Assembly: GCF_028554725.1 (NCBI RefSeq)
Contig: NC_071670.1
Span: 66,997,001 to 67,061,000 of the forward strand
DNA: 64,000 bases
Source: Zeugodacus cucurbitae
Lineage: Eukaryota; Arthropoda; Insecta; Diptera; Tephritidae
Direction of reading: 5' to 3'
Shown here: positions 48,137 to 60,662 of the stretch, one piece after another
Layout: the number at the start of each line of letters is the position of its first letter
Numbering within the stretch: the first letter of the stretch is position 1
Made by a program: the position numbers and the translations under genes
The notes under the pieces: model-generated
Told to the model about the DNA's origin: nothing
Databases searched by the model: none
Seen by the model: the letters and a program-made list of their open reading frames with translations, nothing else

Positions 48137-49205
48137 TTATACTCTCGCAACAAAAGTTGCTAAAGAGAGTATTATAGTTTTGTCCACATAACGGTTGTTT
48201 GTAAGTCCTAAAACTAAACGAGTTAGATATAGAGTTATATATACCAAAGTGATCAGGGTGACGAGTAAAGTTCAAATCCGGATGTCTGTCTGTCCGTCCG
48301 TGCAAGCTGTAACTTGAGTAAAAATTGAGATATCTTAATGAAACTTGGAACACGTATTCCTTGGCACCATAAGAAGGTAAAGTTCGAAAATGACGATAAC
48401 CAAAAACACATAAAGAGATAAAATTTAAATTTAGGTTCGCATTAGGAAGGGGCACATTTGGATGTAATTTTTTTGGAAAAGTGGGCGTGACCCCGCCCCC
48501 AAATAGGTTTTTTGTATATATCTTGCAAACCAATAAAGCTATATAAACCAAATTTTCTGCAGTCGTTTCTTTTAGCCGTTTCCTTACACAGTCCAAAAAT
48601 GAAAGAAATCTGATAATAACCACGCCCACTTCCCATACAAAGGTTAGGTTGAAAATGACTAAAACTGCGTTAACTCACTAACGAGAAACATCAGAAACAC
48701 CAAATTTTACATAAGAAATGGCAGAAGGAAGCTGCAGTGAGATTTTTTTACAAAATGGAAAATGGGCGTGGCGTCGCCCACTTATGGGTCAAAAACCATA
48801 TCTCAAGAACTACTCGACAGATTTCAATGAAATTCGGTATATAATATTTTCTTGACACCATGATGACACTGGTGGAATATGGGCGAAATCGGTTCACAAC
48901 TACGCCTACTTCCCATATAACTCAATTTTGAATTTCATCTGATTCCTTCACTTTATAAGATATACATAAGGAACCAATGAAGATAGCGAAATAAAACATT
49001 ACACAAATACTGTATTTGAGCTGTGACATCACTTGTGGAAAAATTGTAAAAATCGGACCATGGCTTTTCAAGGCCCCTGATATCAAACATGAAGAACTCA
49101 GTGCCTAAGGTTAATTTTTCACCGAAAATATAGGTAAATCTCTAAATAAATTGCGAGAGTATAAAATGATCGGTTGCACCCGAACTTAGCCTTTCCTTAC
49201 TTGTT
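48137..49205 (+). mobile_element. DINE-1-like element, copy 3
   Basis: Start TTATACTCTCGCAAC at 48138, GTCTGTCTGTCCGTCCGT at 48284-48301, TTGCGAGAGTATAA near 49151-49164, a short hairpin TCGG...CCGA (49170-49183) and a CTTACTTGTTT end all match copy 1. The body follows copy 1 for the first 430 bp and the middle. The last 300 bp (from about 48840) differ from copies 1 and 2, reading ATAATATTTTCTTGACACC where they have TTCCTTACATCCCAA, so it represents another subfamily. Minus-strand open frames through it (186 codons at 48069-48629) are accidental. Confidence 0.75.
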
Positions 49206-49436
49206 TAATAATAAATTTTCACAATTGTTATTTAAGCCTTAAATATAGTACACTATCGTCTTAAAATTCCGTTAACCGCAATCATTTCCTTCCCTTTCAA
49301 AACAAATTGATAAAAAAAAGCTTTTTTTCGGCTTCTAAAGCAGACTACTGTCTTAAGGGTCTATAGAAGAGTAAAGTTGTTAACAAGAGCTAGCAACGAT
49401 TATATGATATGGAGACAGCATTTTTTCGTACCTTTA
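49206..49436. other. AT-rich spacer, nothing recognised
   Basis: Short stretch between a DINE-1-like copy and a LINE fragment. No feature seen. Confidence 0.5.
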
Positions 49437-49880
49437 ATATAAGACTCATTTGGGTCCCAGGCCATAGCGATAATGCTAGAAACTGCAAAGCCGATGAGCT
49501 TGCGTTTAAAGGCACCCAATCAGCAATCTGACCAGATTGGGAACAAGCTGGTGGCCCAATAATGAACACAGTAGGCGTTGGACAACGAGGTGGATCGCAG
49601 GAAATCCAATGAGCTATTCGCTCTAAGTAAGGTTCAGCTCGCCGTAATGAAAGGAGCCCTTATTAGACACTTCCCGATGGAGTTAGGTGCCGTGAGGTTA
49701 AATATACTAACGGATGTCAATTGCCAAAGTGGAAGAAGGGGAGATAGAGACACTTTCTTCTTCATTGTCCAGCTATCGCTAGACGGAGAACCAGTTGAAC
49801 TGTCACGATTAAAAATTAGTAGAAGATAATTCCAATGAAATAAGCTACTCAATCTTTGATGCGATCTCCTTTATAGATCA
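49437..49880 (+). pseudogene. Decayed jockey-type LINE RNase H fragment
   Basis: The sequence reads RLIWVPGHSDNARNCKADEL (about 49446-49503), the catalytic His and last Asp motifs. Later, after a frameshift, it reads ALSKVQLAVMKGALIRHFPM and AVRLNILTDVNCQS (49620-49735), then a degraded FFFIVQLS version of the FLLHCPA zinc-knuckle region. A short 3' UTR match (TCTTTGATGCGATCT, compare ATCTTTGATCCACAG in the 2422 copy) ends near 49875. Frameshifts and a deletion in the knuckle show it is inactive. Confidence 0.75.
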
Positions 49881-51854
49881 TAACAAGTAACAACAATATT
49901 AATTACAACAAAAAATCAGAAAAAAATATTGTCATCAAAATATGAGTAGTTTGCATGAAAACCCCAAAAGTTGACGTGATATTCAAGCATTCTTTTCTAC
50001 ACAGAGCCGTAATCTTCAACAACCAAAAAAGGTAGGTAATTGCATCGAATTCGCCCTCCTACAATTGTAGCAGCTGCGGGGCACCCCAACAGAACCAAAG
50101 AAAAGAAGTGATTAAAATATGCCACACACTGGCGACAGATCACTCGGCAAAACCGGCGAGACGAATGCACGAAGCCGAATTAATTGCTATTGGAGGCAAT
50201 TGTACTCAAATCTGAAACCAAACAGCAAAAACAGCAACAACGACATTGTTGCGGCGCAATAGAGTGACGATGTCAAGAGTGCAAACCATAAAACCGAAGC
50301 GCACAAAAAGGTAAAAAAATCAAGCAAAACAAAGCACAACAACAATAAAAAACAAAGTAATCACAAATATTTACCTGGACGGCCGCAAAGCCAGCCAGCC
50401 AGCAAGCCAAGCGCGAACGCAGACGCATGCACTTATGCAGGGTCGCAATCACACACCGTTTGGCTCTTTTAATTCCTTTTTCCCATTTAGTTTTTTTTTG
50501 GTTTTGTTTATTTGCTGTTGAGTGCTTGTTTGTTGATTTGTTTGTGCAACAAATGTGCATTTGACGCCACACCCAGCGCGTCGCCACGATCAACAACACT
50601 CGCCGATGATGGCACACAAAAATGCCGCGCACCAAAAGCCGAATTTATGACAACGAAATGCGTTCTGAGTTCTGCGTTCTATGCTCCGGGCATGCCATCG
50701 CGACTGTGTTGTTGTTGTGGAGATTGGTCCGAGTCGGGGAAAATGCAGCGTCTGCCGACGGCGCGGAGAGGCAGCGGCTCTTCAATACGGGTCAGACAAC
50801 GCTCGACAATGTAGCTCAACGACGCAAAAGTAAAATTCTACTAAGTTGCCGTGAAAGAAGAAGTCGAGAATGGCAAGAATGCTTCGCTAGAATTTGAAAG
50901 CTTTTATCACCAAATGCGCACAACAATGCTGCTGGTAGTGACATACACACGCCCGCACACCCACAGCAAGACACTCACTCACTCGAGAGTTGTCTCTAAT
51001 GGCGTAGAAATTGCTGTGCGCACGCTCCCAAACCCGTCAATGTCAATCCGCCATGCCACCATGCCAACTACACTCTGTCAACTATTCCGACAGTCGTCCA
51101 GCCAGCAAACGCTGCGATTAACCGCCCCCAAGCAGACGAGTAAGTGGAATTTATCGCTGTGCATGCGCAGAAAAAAGTGCGGCACTCAAGTGTTCTTAAT
51201 ACATTTCCCTCGTCGCCGGTAGCAAGCCACTTGCGGCCAGCAATCATCATCAGATGTGGGCTGCCACGTCACTCAGCGCAACAGTGGCAATTGCTGCCTC
51301 CAAATCATACCAATCCATCCAAGGAATACGTATGTGGGTGCCCAATTACATTTTTATGTGCTCAGGCTGATTTCAAGAGTGCTGAAAGCTTAAACTGGCA
51401 GTGAGTGCTCGCAAGGGGACTCAGTTATTAGATATATTTTACATATCCAACTGATCAGATTCCGACTCGGTAGTCATATGGTTCGTCGCTTTTCTTGAAG
51501 ACTGACCAGATACCACTTTAAGTGACTCCCTGGCTAAAGTTTTTTAGCAAATCCTAGTAGAGCTAAGGTGTCTTAAAATGTATTAAATCTCTTCTAGCGA
51601 ACTTTTCATCCATCCAATCTTCTCTTCATTATGTAAAATACTAGACGAAATGATCTTATGAAGGTCAAGAATATGCCCAAACTTTTTCGAAATCTACGAA
51701 TTACTATTAGAGAAGTTGTTGGTGAAATTGACGAGAAGTAACTAAGCTTGTTCGTAAAGTCTTTAATCCGCAAAACCTTCGTTTGAAGATCTCCGCTTGT
51801 GACGTACATACTCTTCCGGAGTACGATGTCTATATATCGATCGAGCCATAAATT
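49881..51854. other. Unique DNA with a GC-richer block, no gene supported
   Basis: The part 50370-51300 is GC-richer and carries overlapping open frames of 91-123 codons on both strands (for example 50273-50635 minus, 50512-50814 plus and 50851-51222 plus). None has a known domain. CAA-rich simple sequence lies at 50220-50240 and 50330-50350. Confidence 0.45.
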
Positions 51855-52025
51855 CGCTATGACTATATACCCTTTTGGGTCTATACGGTGAGATTAGGGA
51901 TCAAGACAGACCCAATTATGCGAGATGTAACGAGAATGTAAAGCTGCTTGGAGGTAGACGAAGAGCGATCATCGGAAGAGGAATAATCCTCCTTCAATGT
52001 CCACATTCGCCAGACTAAAATAAAA
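51855..52025 (+). pseudogene. Small decayed jockey-type LINE fragment (RNase H to zinc-knuckle region)
   Basis: ACGGTGAGATTAGGGATCAAG followed by ACAGACCCAATTATGC (51887-51925) aligns with the AVRLGIVADAS coding region of the 2422-3117 copy. ATCATCGGAAGAG...TCCTCCTTCAATGTCCA and CATTCGCCAGACTAA (51970-52019) align with its ESSKHFLLHCPAFARL region. It is frame-broken and short. No tail or target-site duplication was seen. Confidence 0.55.
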
Positions 52026-53562
52026 GCTACAAAGAGTTTGAACTTTAGACTAAGCTAAAACCAAACCTAGAGCACCATCCAGAGGGCATCTACAAAATGG
52101 AGAATAGATTACTACCATAATAAATACACCGACTCTACATCTAGGGCTAATAGAAGCAACTAGCTTAAAGCTAATCAAAAATGTGGTGCATGTTTGTGAG
52201 TAGAAATACCTTTACCTTGCAATTCCGCCAACCAATGGCTGTCAAGCGAGCTCCACAACATGTGTCTGCTGGTCAGCATTCTCGTATGGTTACATGCCGC
52301 CAGTAAATTGCAGTTACCAACTAAATAACTGATTGCTACACTGGCCCAGTGCCTTGCTGCTCCACAGACGAGCAGCGGCGAAATGCGCACTAAGCACTTG
52401 ATTGTGGGCAAAAAGCGCAATCGTGGAGCTGCAGCCAAAGTGACTATATGCTTGTAGTGGGTAACTGCGCAGGCGCACACGCCAACAAGCAGCAGTTAGA
52501 CAACCAGCAACCAGCAACCGCAACCACCTCACGCGCCTAAGACACACGACCAGCTAATAAGAGCACCTACATGCGTGTGTGCATACTCGTACTCATACTC
52601 ATCGTATGTAATACCCATCGTAGATAAGGGTATGTGCCGTGTTGTATTTTTAGCCGCAACAAAAACTCATTGCCGGTTCCGAAGCTGCTGGTTGCTGGTT
52701 CCAAAACGCCGGGCATTATCGGACTTAGTCGGCTTGTTGTTGGCAACGCTTGACTGACTGCCTCTTAGCGCACCGAACACCGAAGGCGACCCCCTAAAAC
52801 GAAGCACTTTATCTTCACCAAAGACCAGTATTGCAAAAACAAAAACAATTTTCACTGTAAATTTTTTCGAATTTTACGAATTTTCTACTTCATGCCGCAT
52901 TTTCAGCTGGCGGAGGTGGCGTTGGCGCATTTCTCTGTCGGCAATTTGAAATGGTTTAAGTGCATAAGTATATACTTATCTAGTTTTGCACTTATAGGCC
53001 GCTTGCTGACTGGTTAGACTGGTGAAAAAGTAAAAAAAAAAAAGAAAATGTGTGGCACTTGCTGCATTAAATGGTTGCACCCCCGCAGTCCCTGTTCACC
53101 TCTTTTTATTTGAAGCAAATTTAGAACTCGCAAAAGTTGTCATTGCTTTCGTTGATTTAGTTCAGCGCTCAGTAGATCACCCAAGCACAATAAATTATAT
53201 TCTTACTCACCCAATTTTCGGTGCGACAAGCACGAGGCATAAAATTATAGGTCACTCTATTTAAATTGTGTCGGTTGGCCTTCCCGATGGTTAAAATAAT
53301 TGCTGGATGAACTAGTTTTCACCAGAATCGGTTTGCTTAAACTCAGTTTGTTACAAATGAAGGCGGAACTGGCTTTGTATGATTTAGATGGGTTTAAAGT
53401 AAGATTATTTTCCAGCTAAGGGCTTCCCTACCCGGTGTTTGACCCGGTCCATAGTAAGTACCCAGATTTTTATCTAGTCAAGCACTGTCCTAACGAATAG
53501 GTTCCAAAATGTACATAGGGAAGTTTTCTGTTACAACAACTACAATAATAACGGAGATGTTA
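52026..53562. other. Unique DNA, nothing recognised
   Basis: The part 52200-52560 is GC-richer, with 77-101-codon frames on the minus strand lacking known motifs. The remainder is ordinary AT-rich sequence, with an A run at 53033-53045. Confidence 0.5.
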
Positions 53563-54130
53563 GGTTCCGAATCAAAGCGGGATCACTGGAAATTGCAGAA
53601 GCAATGAGCTCGTAGGAAGTAAAATACACCTTTGTCCCTTCCCTTTCATCCGGTTGGTAACAAATGTTCATTGTCCTCATACGGTCAGCGTTTGTTAACA
53701 ACTAGCACCTGCTTGGCGGCAAGATCCTGCTGGCCGAGATTGGAACGCAGAAGCTCAACTGAACTCTTAGCAATACTCAAATGTCGGATCTTGTTCTTAC
53801 CGAACCATAGCCATACTTGCGGTGCGTCTAAAAATCTTGTTGGAACCACATTCCTAAAGTTGTATGGAGGAAGAAAACCAATTTGGAATCATCTAGTCAC
53901 TTCCCGACTTTTGGAAGACCGATATTGAAACATTCCGATAGTCACTACTTCGGCGAACCAGACGAATTGGCTGGAGTCGAAATTAACCGTCTCAACAAAG
54001 TTGTGACAGGCTCAAAGAGAACCTTCATGATCCATACTTAGAAGTTATTGGCGTCACATCCCATGTCACTGTCCAGGAGGAATCCTTCGTGACTCTCAAA
54101 GCATGGTTCGGCCTCCTAACCTAACCTAAA
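53563..54130 (+). pseudogene. Decayed jockey-type LINE 3' end with CCTAACCTAACC tail
   Basis: It starts VPNQSGITGNCRSNELVGS (53570-53620), a degraded form of WVPGHSGITGN plus the AD-LA segment. It continues with a frame-shifted match to KRWSTTSTCAVARSFWP (LLTTSTCLAARSCWPRLERR at 53690-53755), a damaged CCHC region and a 3' UTR. The terminus is CTCCTAACCTAACCTAAAC (about 54113-54130). The tail resembles that of the 2422-3117 copy (ACCTAACC). It is too decayed to show a target-site duplication. Confidence 0.75.
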
Positions 54131-55369
54131 CTAGTTCAAGGTAATATGCTAGGATGGATTCGGGAACTGGAAGAATTCCACTTGTTTCAAGACTGCGGGG
54201 TAAGCTGAATCAAAACCTGAAAATCAGTAGACATTGACCTAAGAATTCATATTGAATATGCACCTCCGGTTCGAAATATAATTAATGTCGAATAAGAAGC
54301 ATATGACGGGGAAAGGGCTATGGAAACAAACTCTCTTAGATGTAGAGAGGTTTCTCGTGCGGTCCAAACGTTGGTAACTCGTCCCCAAATTAACTTTGTT
54401 GTAGATTTGAGTTGTTTTTCGCAAGATTTTGAAATTATTAGAGCATATTAATACTAATTGTAGCTACCCAACTAATGTTGTTGCAACAACAACATTGTGT
54501 GATTAAATAATATTTTGTTGTATTCCTTTCTTCCACAGATTCTACAATTTAATTTCGACTTTGCGCGAATTTCATGCAAATTTCTGCAATTAACACTGTA
54601 GAATATTACAATTAAAAATCGTGGCCGAAGCTTAGGTATATAAAGATGTGATTATATTATAAGATACATATGTACACAGGCAGCAATGGGGAAGATGAGC
54701 AAAGTAAAATGGGAGAAGCGCAAAAAGATGCACATAAGGCAAATGAAAACGTTGCTGGCCGATATGACTTTTGTTGTTTGTTGTTGTCTGACTTGCAGCA
54801 GCATTAGGTGCTTGCTGGCCCGTTGCATATTAATCACAGCCAGGCGCACACATTGCACACAAACACAGAAGTGCGATTGTTGCAAGAGTTCTAGCAGCGA
54901 GTGCCACAACAACAACAGCAGACAATCGCTTGCCTGTGCCTGCTCATGAAGCATGTGGCAAGTAGCATGTCTTACCGTCATTACAAACAAGGCTCAATGC
55001 ACAACAAATGATTGCAACAACATTTTGCCACACAGGCACTTCAAGGAAGATGTTCTTGCATGCACATAGCCAATCACTAATATGTACAAGTACACGCTCG
55101 TACATATGAACAGACTCCATGCTTATTGTTGTACTGCGGAGTTGAGTTCGCGCGTTGAGTCTAGGACCGCAGTGCGATGACTTTTAGCATATTTTGCAGA
55201 CAATGTTGCCAGCGAAAGCACTTAAGACTTTGTTACACGGTTACACGTTCGTTGAGTTGTTGTTGTTGTAGCTTACGTTCAGTGGGCTGTACATAATTGT
55301 ACAACTAGACCCAATGGGAACCTGAAAGTTCGTATTGAATGCGGACAATAAATGAAACACTTTAGATCT
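54131..55369. other. Unique DNA, nothing recognised
   Basis: The stretch is ordinary AT-rich sequence with CAA runs (54480-54495 and 54907-54920) and short overlapping frames of 87 and 112 codons on opposite strands at 54652-54990. No mobile element or gene was identified. Confidence 0.5.
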
Positions 55370-56095
55370 AGATCAAAACTGATGTGATCACATGAGATGT
55401 TATTAAAGTTCAACTTATCATGTGATGTGATTTGAAACTCGTTAGCAGCTTACACCACTTCTAATTAGTTGTGATAAGTAAGCCACAAATTATGTTAAAT
55501 CAGTTTAGATTAGTGCTTTTCAAGACGTGATGACAAGTTGTTTGAATATTTTTTGGCAGCTCAGTGTATGTGATGTCATATGATGTCAGATCATATGAAG
55601 GCAACGACTGTGTGATCAGTACAAAACAGATTATTCGAGTTTAGATTATAACAAATTAGTCGATAATGAAAAGAATTTCATAAAATTATAACATGTGAAG
55701 ACATCATATCTGTTCATTTGACGTCAACAAGTCGTATCTTATGTTCAAAATGTCAGATCATATGAGGACATCAGATGAGATATTTTGAAATTAGAATTAA
55801 TATTATGACAATAAATAATATTATGACATTAAATGATAAAAAATAAATTTTATGGACACATAAGCTCATATGATGTCATCAAACCACGTCAGATGCTATC
55901 ACCAAACCGGATCATATGATAGGATCAGATCAGATGTTTGCTATGAAATCAAATGAAATGGAATCGTAATAGTTCAGCTTATGAAATTTGTGGAAATTAA
56001 ATGAAATAAGAACAAATGCTGTGAAAATTATTAAATTTTATAATATATGAAACATCATATCGGGTCAAATTGTGTGAGATCACATGAGGTAAAGA
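55370..56095. repeat. Degenerate CATATG / TGATGTCA / GATCACATGAG word cluster
   Basis: The palindrome CATATG occurs at least five times, mostly as ATCATATGA or TCATATGAT (about 55576, 55590, 55757, 55868 and 55913). TGATGTCA-type words occur near 55570, 55580 and 55873. A perfect TGACGTCA lies at 55719-55726. GATCACATGAG is found at both edges (55386 and 56080). The words often follow one another as GTCAGATCATATGA. This could be a decayed satellite or a non-autonomous element lacking clear ends, or a regulatory cluster. No coding frame is present. Confidence 0.45.
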
Positions 56096-57159
56096 AATTT
56101 TTTTTTCTCAAATTCTAAATTTATCAAATAATCGTTCACCCTAATGCAAGTAGCCTACCCGCTGATGACCAACGAACACACTCCTCCAACAGCGGGCACC
56201 AAGTGCAGTGAAGTGCAAACAATGAAGCAACGCAACAATAACAACTCCTTTTGTATGCTAGCAGAATATTTAATAAATATGTACGAGTACACAAAATCGA
56301 TTTGATTGATAATAATCGTACACATAATCATGTAAATCATAATAGAGATTGCTGCAGCTACCTCGCCTTCGTCTCGGTAGCAGAAGTAACTGCAAGAAGA
56401 CCACTCCAAACGGCCGAAGCTCTGGTGGTGTTAAAACGCTTGTATCCAGCGTGAAAATTATATTACAATGTTGTTATTGTTGTTGTTTACAGCACTTCTA
56501 CATATAGTAAGAGTACTTTGTTTTAAGTTTGGTCAGCAGCGTGTCTTCTGCTACGCCGAGTGGTCGAGAAGGTGTGGCATTTAAGTAGAATGTTCTCATA
56601 CAAACACACTCCACTCAGAGGCTACAGTTGCAGTCAAATCCTTTTTTGTTACTTTCTACTTTTCTTAGAGCGAGCTCGTCGCCAACTTGTCGAGCTTTGT
56701 ATACTTATACAAACATACTCACGCATTGCGTTGTTGTGCTGCTTCCACAAGTGGTGTCGTGTTGTCGGTCGCGTGCTGCGCTGGCTGCAACCGATTTGTT
56801 ACTAAATAATTAATAAATTTTTAATTCCAAGAACATTTATTATCTTTATGGTTTTATGTAAGTGTACAGGTGTCTATAGAGATGTGATTGCACATAGGTG
56901 TGGAGAATATTTGAACTGGCTTGGTTGCTTAGCAGCAAGAGTTGGCTTGTTAATTTGTCGATAAGAATTTATATACTTGTGTGTTGACTCTCTACAAGTC
57001 AGTGGGTCGATTTGAGATATGCTTCTTTGAAGCAATGTGATTGCTGATAGGTGGCGCTATGTATCAACATGCTTATTTCGCTTGCCTCAAACTTTTGCAA
57101 CACCAGTAATAGGACAATATTTTTAAAATCTGCATACGTACAAACTACATACTACAAAT
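56096..57159. other. Unique DNA, nothing recognised
   Basis: No mobile element or repeat array was seen. Short frames at 56155-56409 (minus), 56251-56454 and 56560-56805 are unrecognised. Confidence 0.5.
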
Positions 57160-57782
57160 CTACATCACGTCACTGTTGACAGTCATAACTTCGAAGTCGT
57201 AGATAATTTCGTATACCTGGGAACCAGTATCAACAACACCAACAATGTCAGCCTCGAAATCCAGCGCGGAATCACTCTTGCCAACAGGTGTTATTTTGGA
57301 CTGAGTAGGCAATTGAAAAGTAAAGTCCTCTCACGACGAACCAAAATCAAACTCTACAAGTCGCTTATCAATCCCGTCCTGCTTTATGGTGCAAAAGCTT
57401 GGACGATGTCAACATCAGATGAGACGGCAATAGAAGTTTTTGAGAGGAAAATTTTGCGCAAGATTTATGGTTCTCAGAACATTGGCAACGGCGAATACCG
57501 CAGACGATGGAACGAGGAGCTGTACGAGCTATACGACGACATAGACATAGTCCAGCGAATAAAAAGACAGCGGCTACGCTGGCTGGGTCATGTTGTTCGA
57601 AAGTGCCCCAGCTCTGAAAGTTTTCGATGCAGTACCCGCCGGAGGAAGCCGAAGAAGGGCCTCTACTCCGTTGGAGGGATCTCCAACTGGCGCCAAACTG
57701 CGAGGGAAAGATAGGAGTGGTGCGCTATCATCGATTCGGCTATAACCGGCTAAACGGTTCAACGCCAATCACCTACATACAT
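57160..57782 (+). mobile_element. RTE-like LINE fragment, divergent subfamily (copy C)
   Basis: It starts within the CACGTCACTGTTGACAG coding block (57169) and reads FVYLGTSINNTNNVSLEIQR, LKSKVLSRRTKIKLYKSLIN, VLLYGAKAWTMS, FERKILRKIYGSQNI and IKRQRLRWLGHVVRK. A small deletion after GHVVR removes the RMDESA segment and shifts the frame, and more codons are lost before the NWRQTA end. The 3' UTR (AACCGGCTAAACGGTTCAACGCC) is longer than in copy A and the tail is (ACAT)n, not (AAG)n, so this is a different subfamily. Similarity starts abruptly in mid-gene, as expected from 5' truncation. Confidence 0.8.
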
Positions 57783-60662
57783 ACATAATCCAAGTCTATC
57801 ATTCGTCCGAATTTATCCCATAAAGTATGAAAATTCAAATCACTACAGTGAGGTCCTTCAAAATAATACTCTGCTATTATATTGCGATTGTTGGTATATT
57901 TTCATTTATCGTTAATCCATAAATACTGTACTTCTTTCTTTTATCATAATTGAATAACGGTTCTTTAGCCACGTCTTTGCTGCTCATACTTCCCCACAAT
58001 CAGTTAGGGGAACGGTAATTCGCACTAACTCCCGTTCTGCTGGGTAGAAAGAAGACTTCTTTGATGATCTGGAAAGGTCATTAATTAACTACTGTTACTT
58101 CCAATCATTTCATAAATTCTGCCGATCTTTGAAAGAAAGAGAAGAAGAGGGATCAAATATTAATAAAACAGGAAGTACCTTACTGAATCTCACACACATA
58201 GAAACAAATATATTTATCTAAGCTTACAATATGCTCGCCCCAAAGCGTTGACCCTGACCTAACCTACAGCGGTAGTACAAAGCAGATGCGTAGAAAAGTA
58301 CGTTAGAGCAAGTAATTGGTTCTCATACAAAAGCAAGTTCCGCTTCCTCATTTACGTTGGCACACTATAAATATTACTAAGTTCTTCTTTTAACATAAGA
58401 TTTGTAAATTATATTCTCTTCCAAGTACATAGATACGATTTATGTGAACTTTGAAGTGTGCGTTGACACCCTGTAGGAAAAGTTGTTGGTAATATACTGG
58501 TTTATCTAAAGAGTAATATAGTTGATGGCGTTACTATGATTGCTAGTAACTTGCTGTCAATACTTCGCTCCGAGAATCTCTTTATAAACTATATTTTCTA
58601 ATTCCAATACAAAATAATTTGAACAAGTGATTATCTCAAGGCATTCCCGACTCATATCCTCACCAATGAAGTTCACTGCTTTCAAAAGGGGGCGCTCTTA
58701 CCAAATGCCACGACGGTATAATAAGCCAGAAACCATAAAACCAACACTAACTTAACTCCTTGACTATTGATCTGCTAAGTAACTGACAGGAAATCAACCA
58801 TCGATCGGCTGTGCTGTCACATTAGTCTAACATTTCCCACAGGGTCAGCTTGGCAGCAATGAACTTCTGCCGTGCCGTGCATTATATTCCCATTACAAAT
58901 CAATTTTCGCCGTTGCAGCTAAGATGTTTAGACGTTACAGTTTCATGGTTATTTATAAATCACAAAAACAAAAGCAAAAAAAGCAACAAAAACAAACGAA
59001 CAAAAGAACAACAAAGAATGAATACAAAGCATGTCGTAACAAAATTTCTTACACCTTCTTTGCTGTTGCCTCACTTCAAGCACATATCGGCAAGTGGGGA
59101 TGTATGGGTGCCAGTACGCAGCGACTATTGATGCATGCAACGTCAGCGCATAACTGATCACATTACATTCTGCCATGTTGCGCGATCGCTACAACAACAA
59201 CACAACAGACAGCAGCAACAACAGCCGTGCAACATTAGAACGCATAATCGCATTGCATTATCATCAGCAACAATCGAAGAGAAGACGACGACAAGCGAAT
59301 CGCTTATGCATTGCAGATTCATGAACTCCAACAAATACACACATACATACAAACATACACATATTGAATATGAAGTTGGACCAATAAATATTATAACAGC
59401 ATCAGAAGGCTTTTTATATATGTACATATGCTTACTAGCCGCTAGCCGCTGACAGCGACACGAGCAAATGCCGCCAAAGTCATTCAACTGCACATAAGGT
59501 GGCCGCAAAGCTGCAACAAAAGGAGTATTCTTGCAACAACTGTGCAGCTGTCCAGCTGAGAATGCACAGCCCGGCAGAGCGTTTGTTCTTTAATGCACAG
59601 CCAATAATCGCCTTCGAAAGTGTGCTGACAAAAACTAATTTGGTTTTTATTCGAACCGGCCTTATATGGCATAATTAATACATTACATAATGTGGCAAGT
59701 AGCAATTAAATGGCTCGATCACGCTTCAAACAAAGTATTGCCAACTGATTAAATCGCGAAATACTCATCGCAGGCGCCACATCACCTTTCTGCGATTTTC
59801 GTATTAATTAGTGAAGGAGATGCCAGCATCTGGAATCTACGGGGTTAGCGTGAGTTTTTCATAAGACTATAGAAGATCTTTGAATATTGCAGAGTAGAAA
59901 TAGTTCCATTAGCGATATTCTTTATAATTATAACTGTAAACCTCACTAGGCGGCAGTTGAATCAGAGTCGTATAGTTTACCAGCGATTCCCCATTTAAAA
60001 TAACCCAAAATTATAAAATATTTTATCAAAGGTGAAGTGTTCCCTTTGATCAAATATTTTATAATTTTACTTTTAACATTTTAGACTTAGGACTCTGCTA
60101 AATCGATTAAACACCAACCTATTTTCTCAGCCAACTATTGTTCTAAAGATAAACTCATTCGACGAGTACATATCCCAAAAAACTGTTACCATAAGCTTTT
60201 TTGGAATCTGGTATCTTTCTGTAGACGAATAAAGACGTCACAGAGCTTCGCTGTTTTGATTCTTCAAAGGTATTTCTTAAATTCTTAAAGAGTCGATCGT
60301 TTCGATTATATAGAAGGGTTTCTGTGGAGCGTTCGCCAAGCACTTTTCTGCAAAGCAGTCATTTCGGTATCGAGTATAAGCAAGTGCGAAATTTAACGGT
60401 GATCAAAGCAGAAAATATTTGTTTACTACATTTCGATCCTAGTTTTGGACTAACACGAAATAAAATCATTATAATGTGGATTCTTGAGCAAATAACGGTA
60501 AATCTTTCATTGCATTTCTGCTGTTATAAAGCAAATAAATCCATTAGTCAATCGGTAACGGCTTGAAACTGGAAGGAGTTCTCGGTTATGTTTAGACGAT
60601 TGTTGGAAAATCACTGAAGACATATCTCCGACAAACTTCGTTCCAAAAACTGTTTTTTTTTT
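57783..60662. other. Unique DNA, nothing recognised
   Basis: CAA-rich simple sequence occurs at 58965-59010 and 59190-59225. Frames of 93-116 codons at 58850-59131 (plus) and 59158-59508 (minus) have no recognisable domain. No transposon was found. Confidence 0.5.

Noticed and set aside
48069..48629. 186-codon minus-strand frame
   Set aside because: It is a chance antisense reading of a DINE-1-like element. Similar short frames occur at equivalent positions in the other copies (30625-31028, 38766-39056).
50273..51404. Overlapping 86-123-codon frames on both strands
   Set aside because: Opposite-strand overlaps in a GC-richer block without any domain are best explained by composition.
57140..57782. 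CTACATAC on both sides of RTE-like copy C as a target-site duplication
   Set aside because: The 3' match overlaps the (ACAT)n tail and so is not informative.
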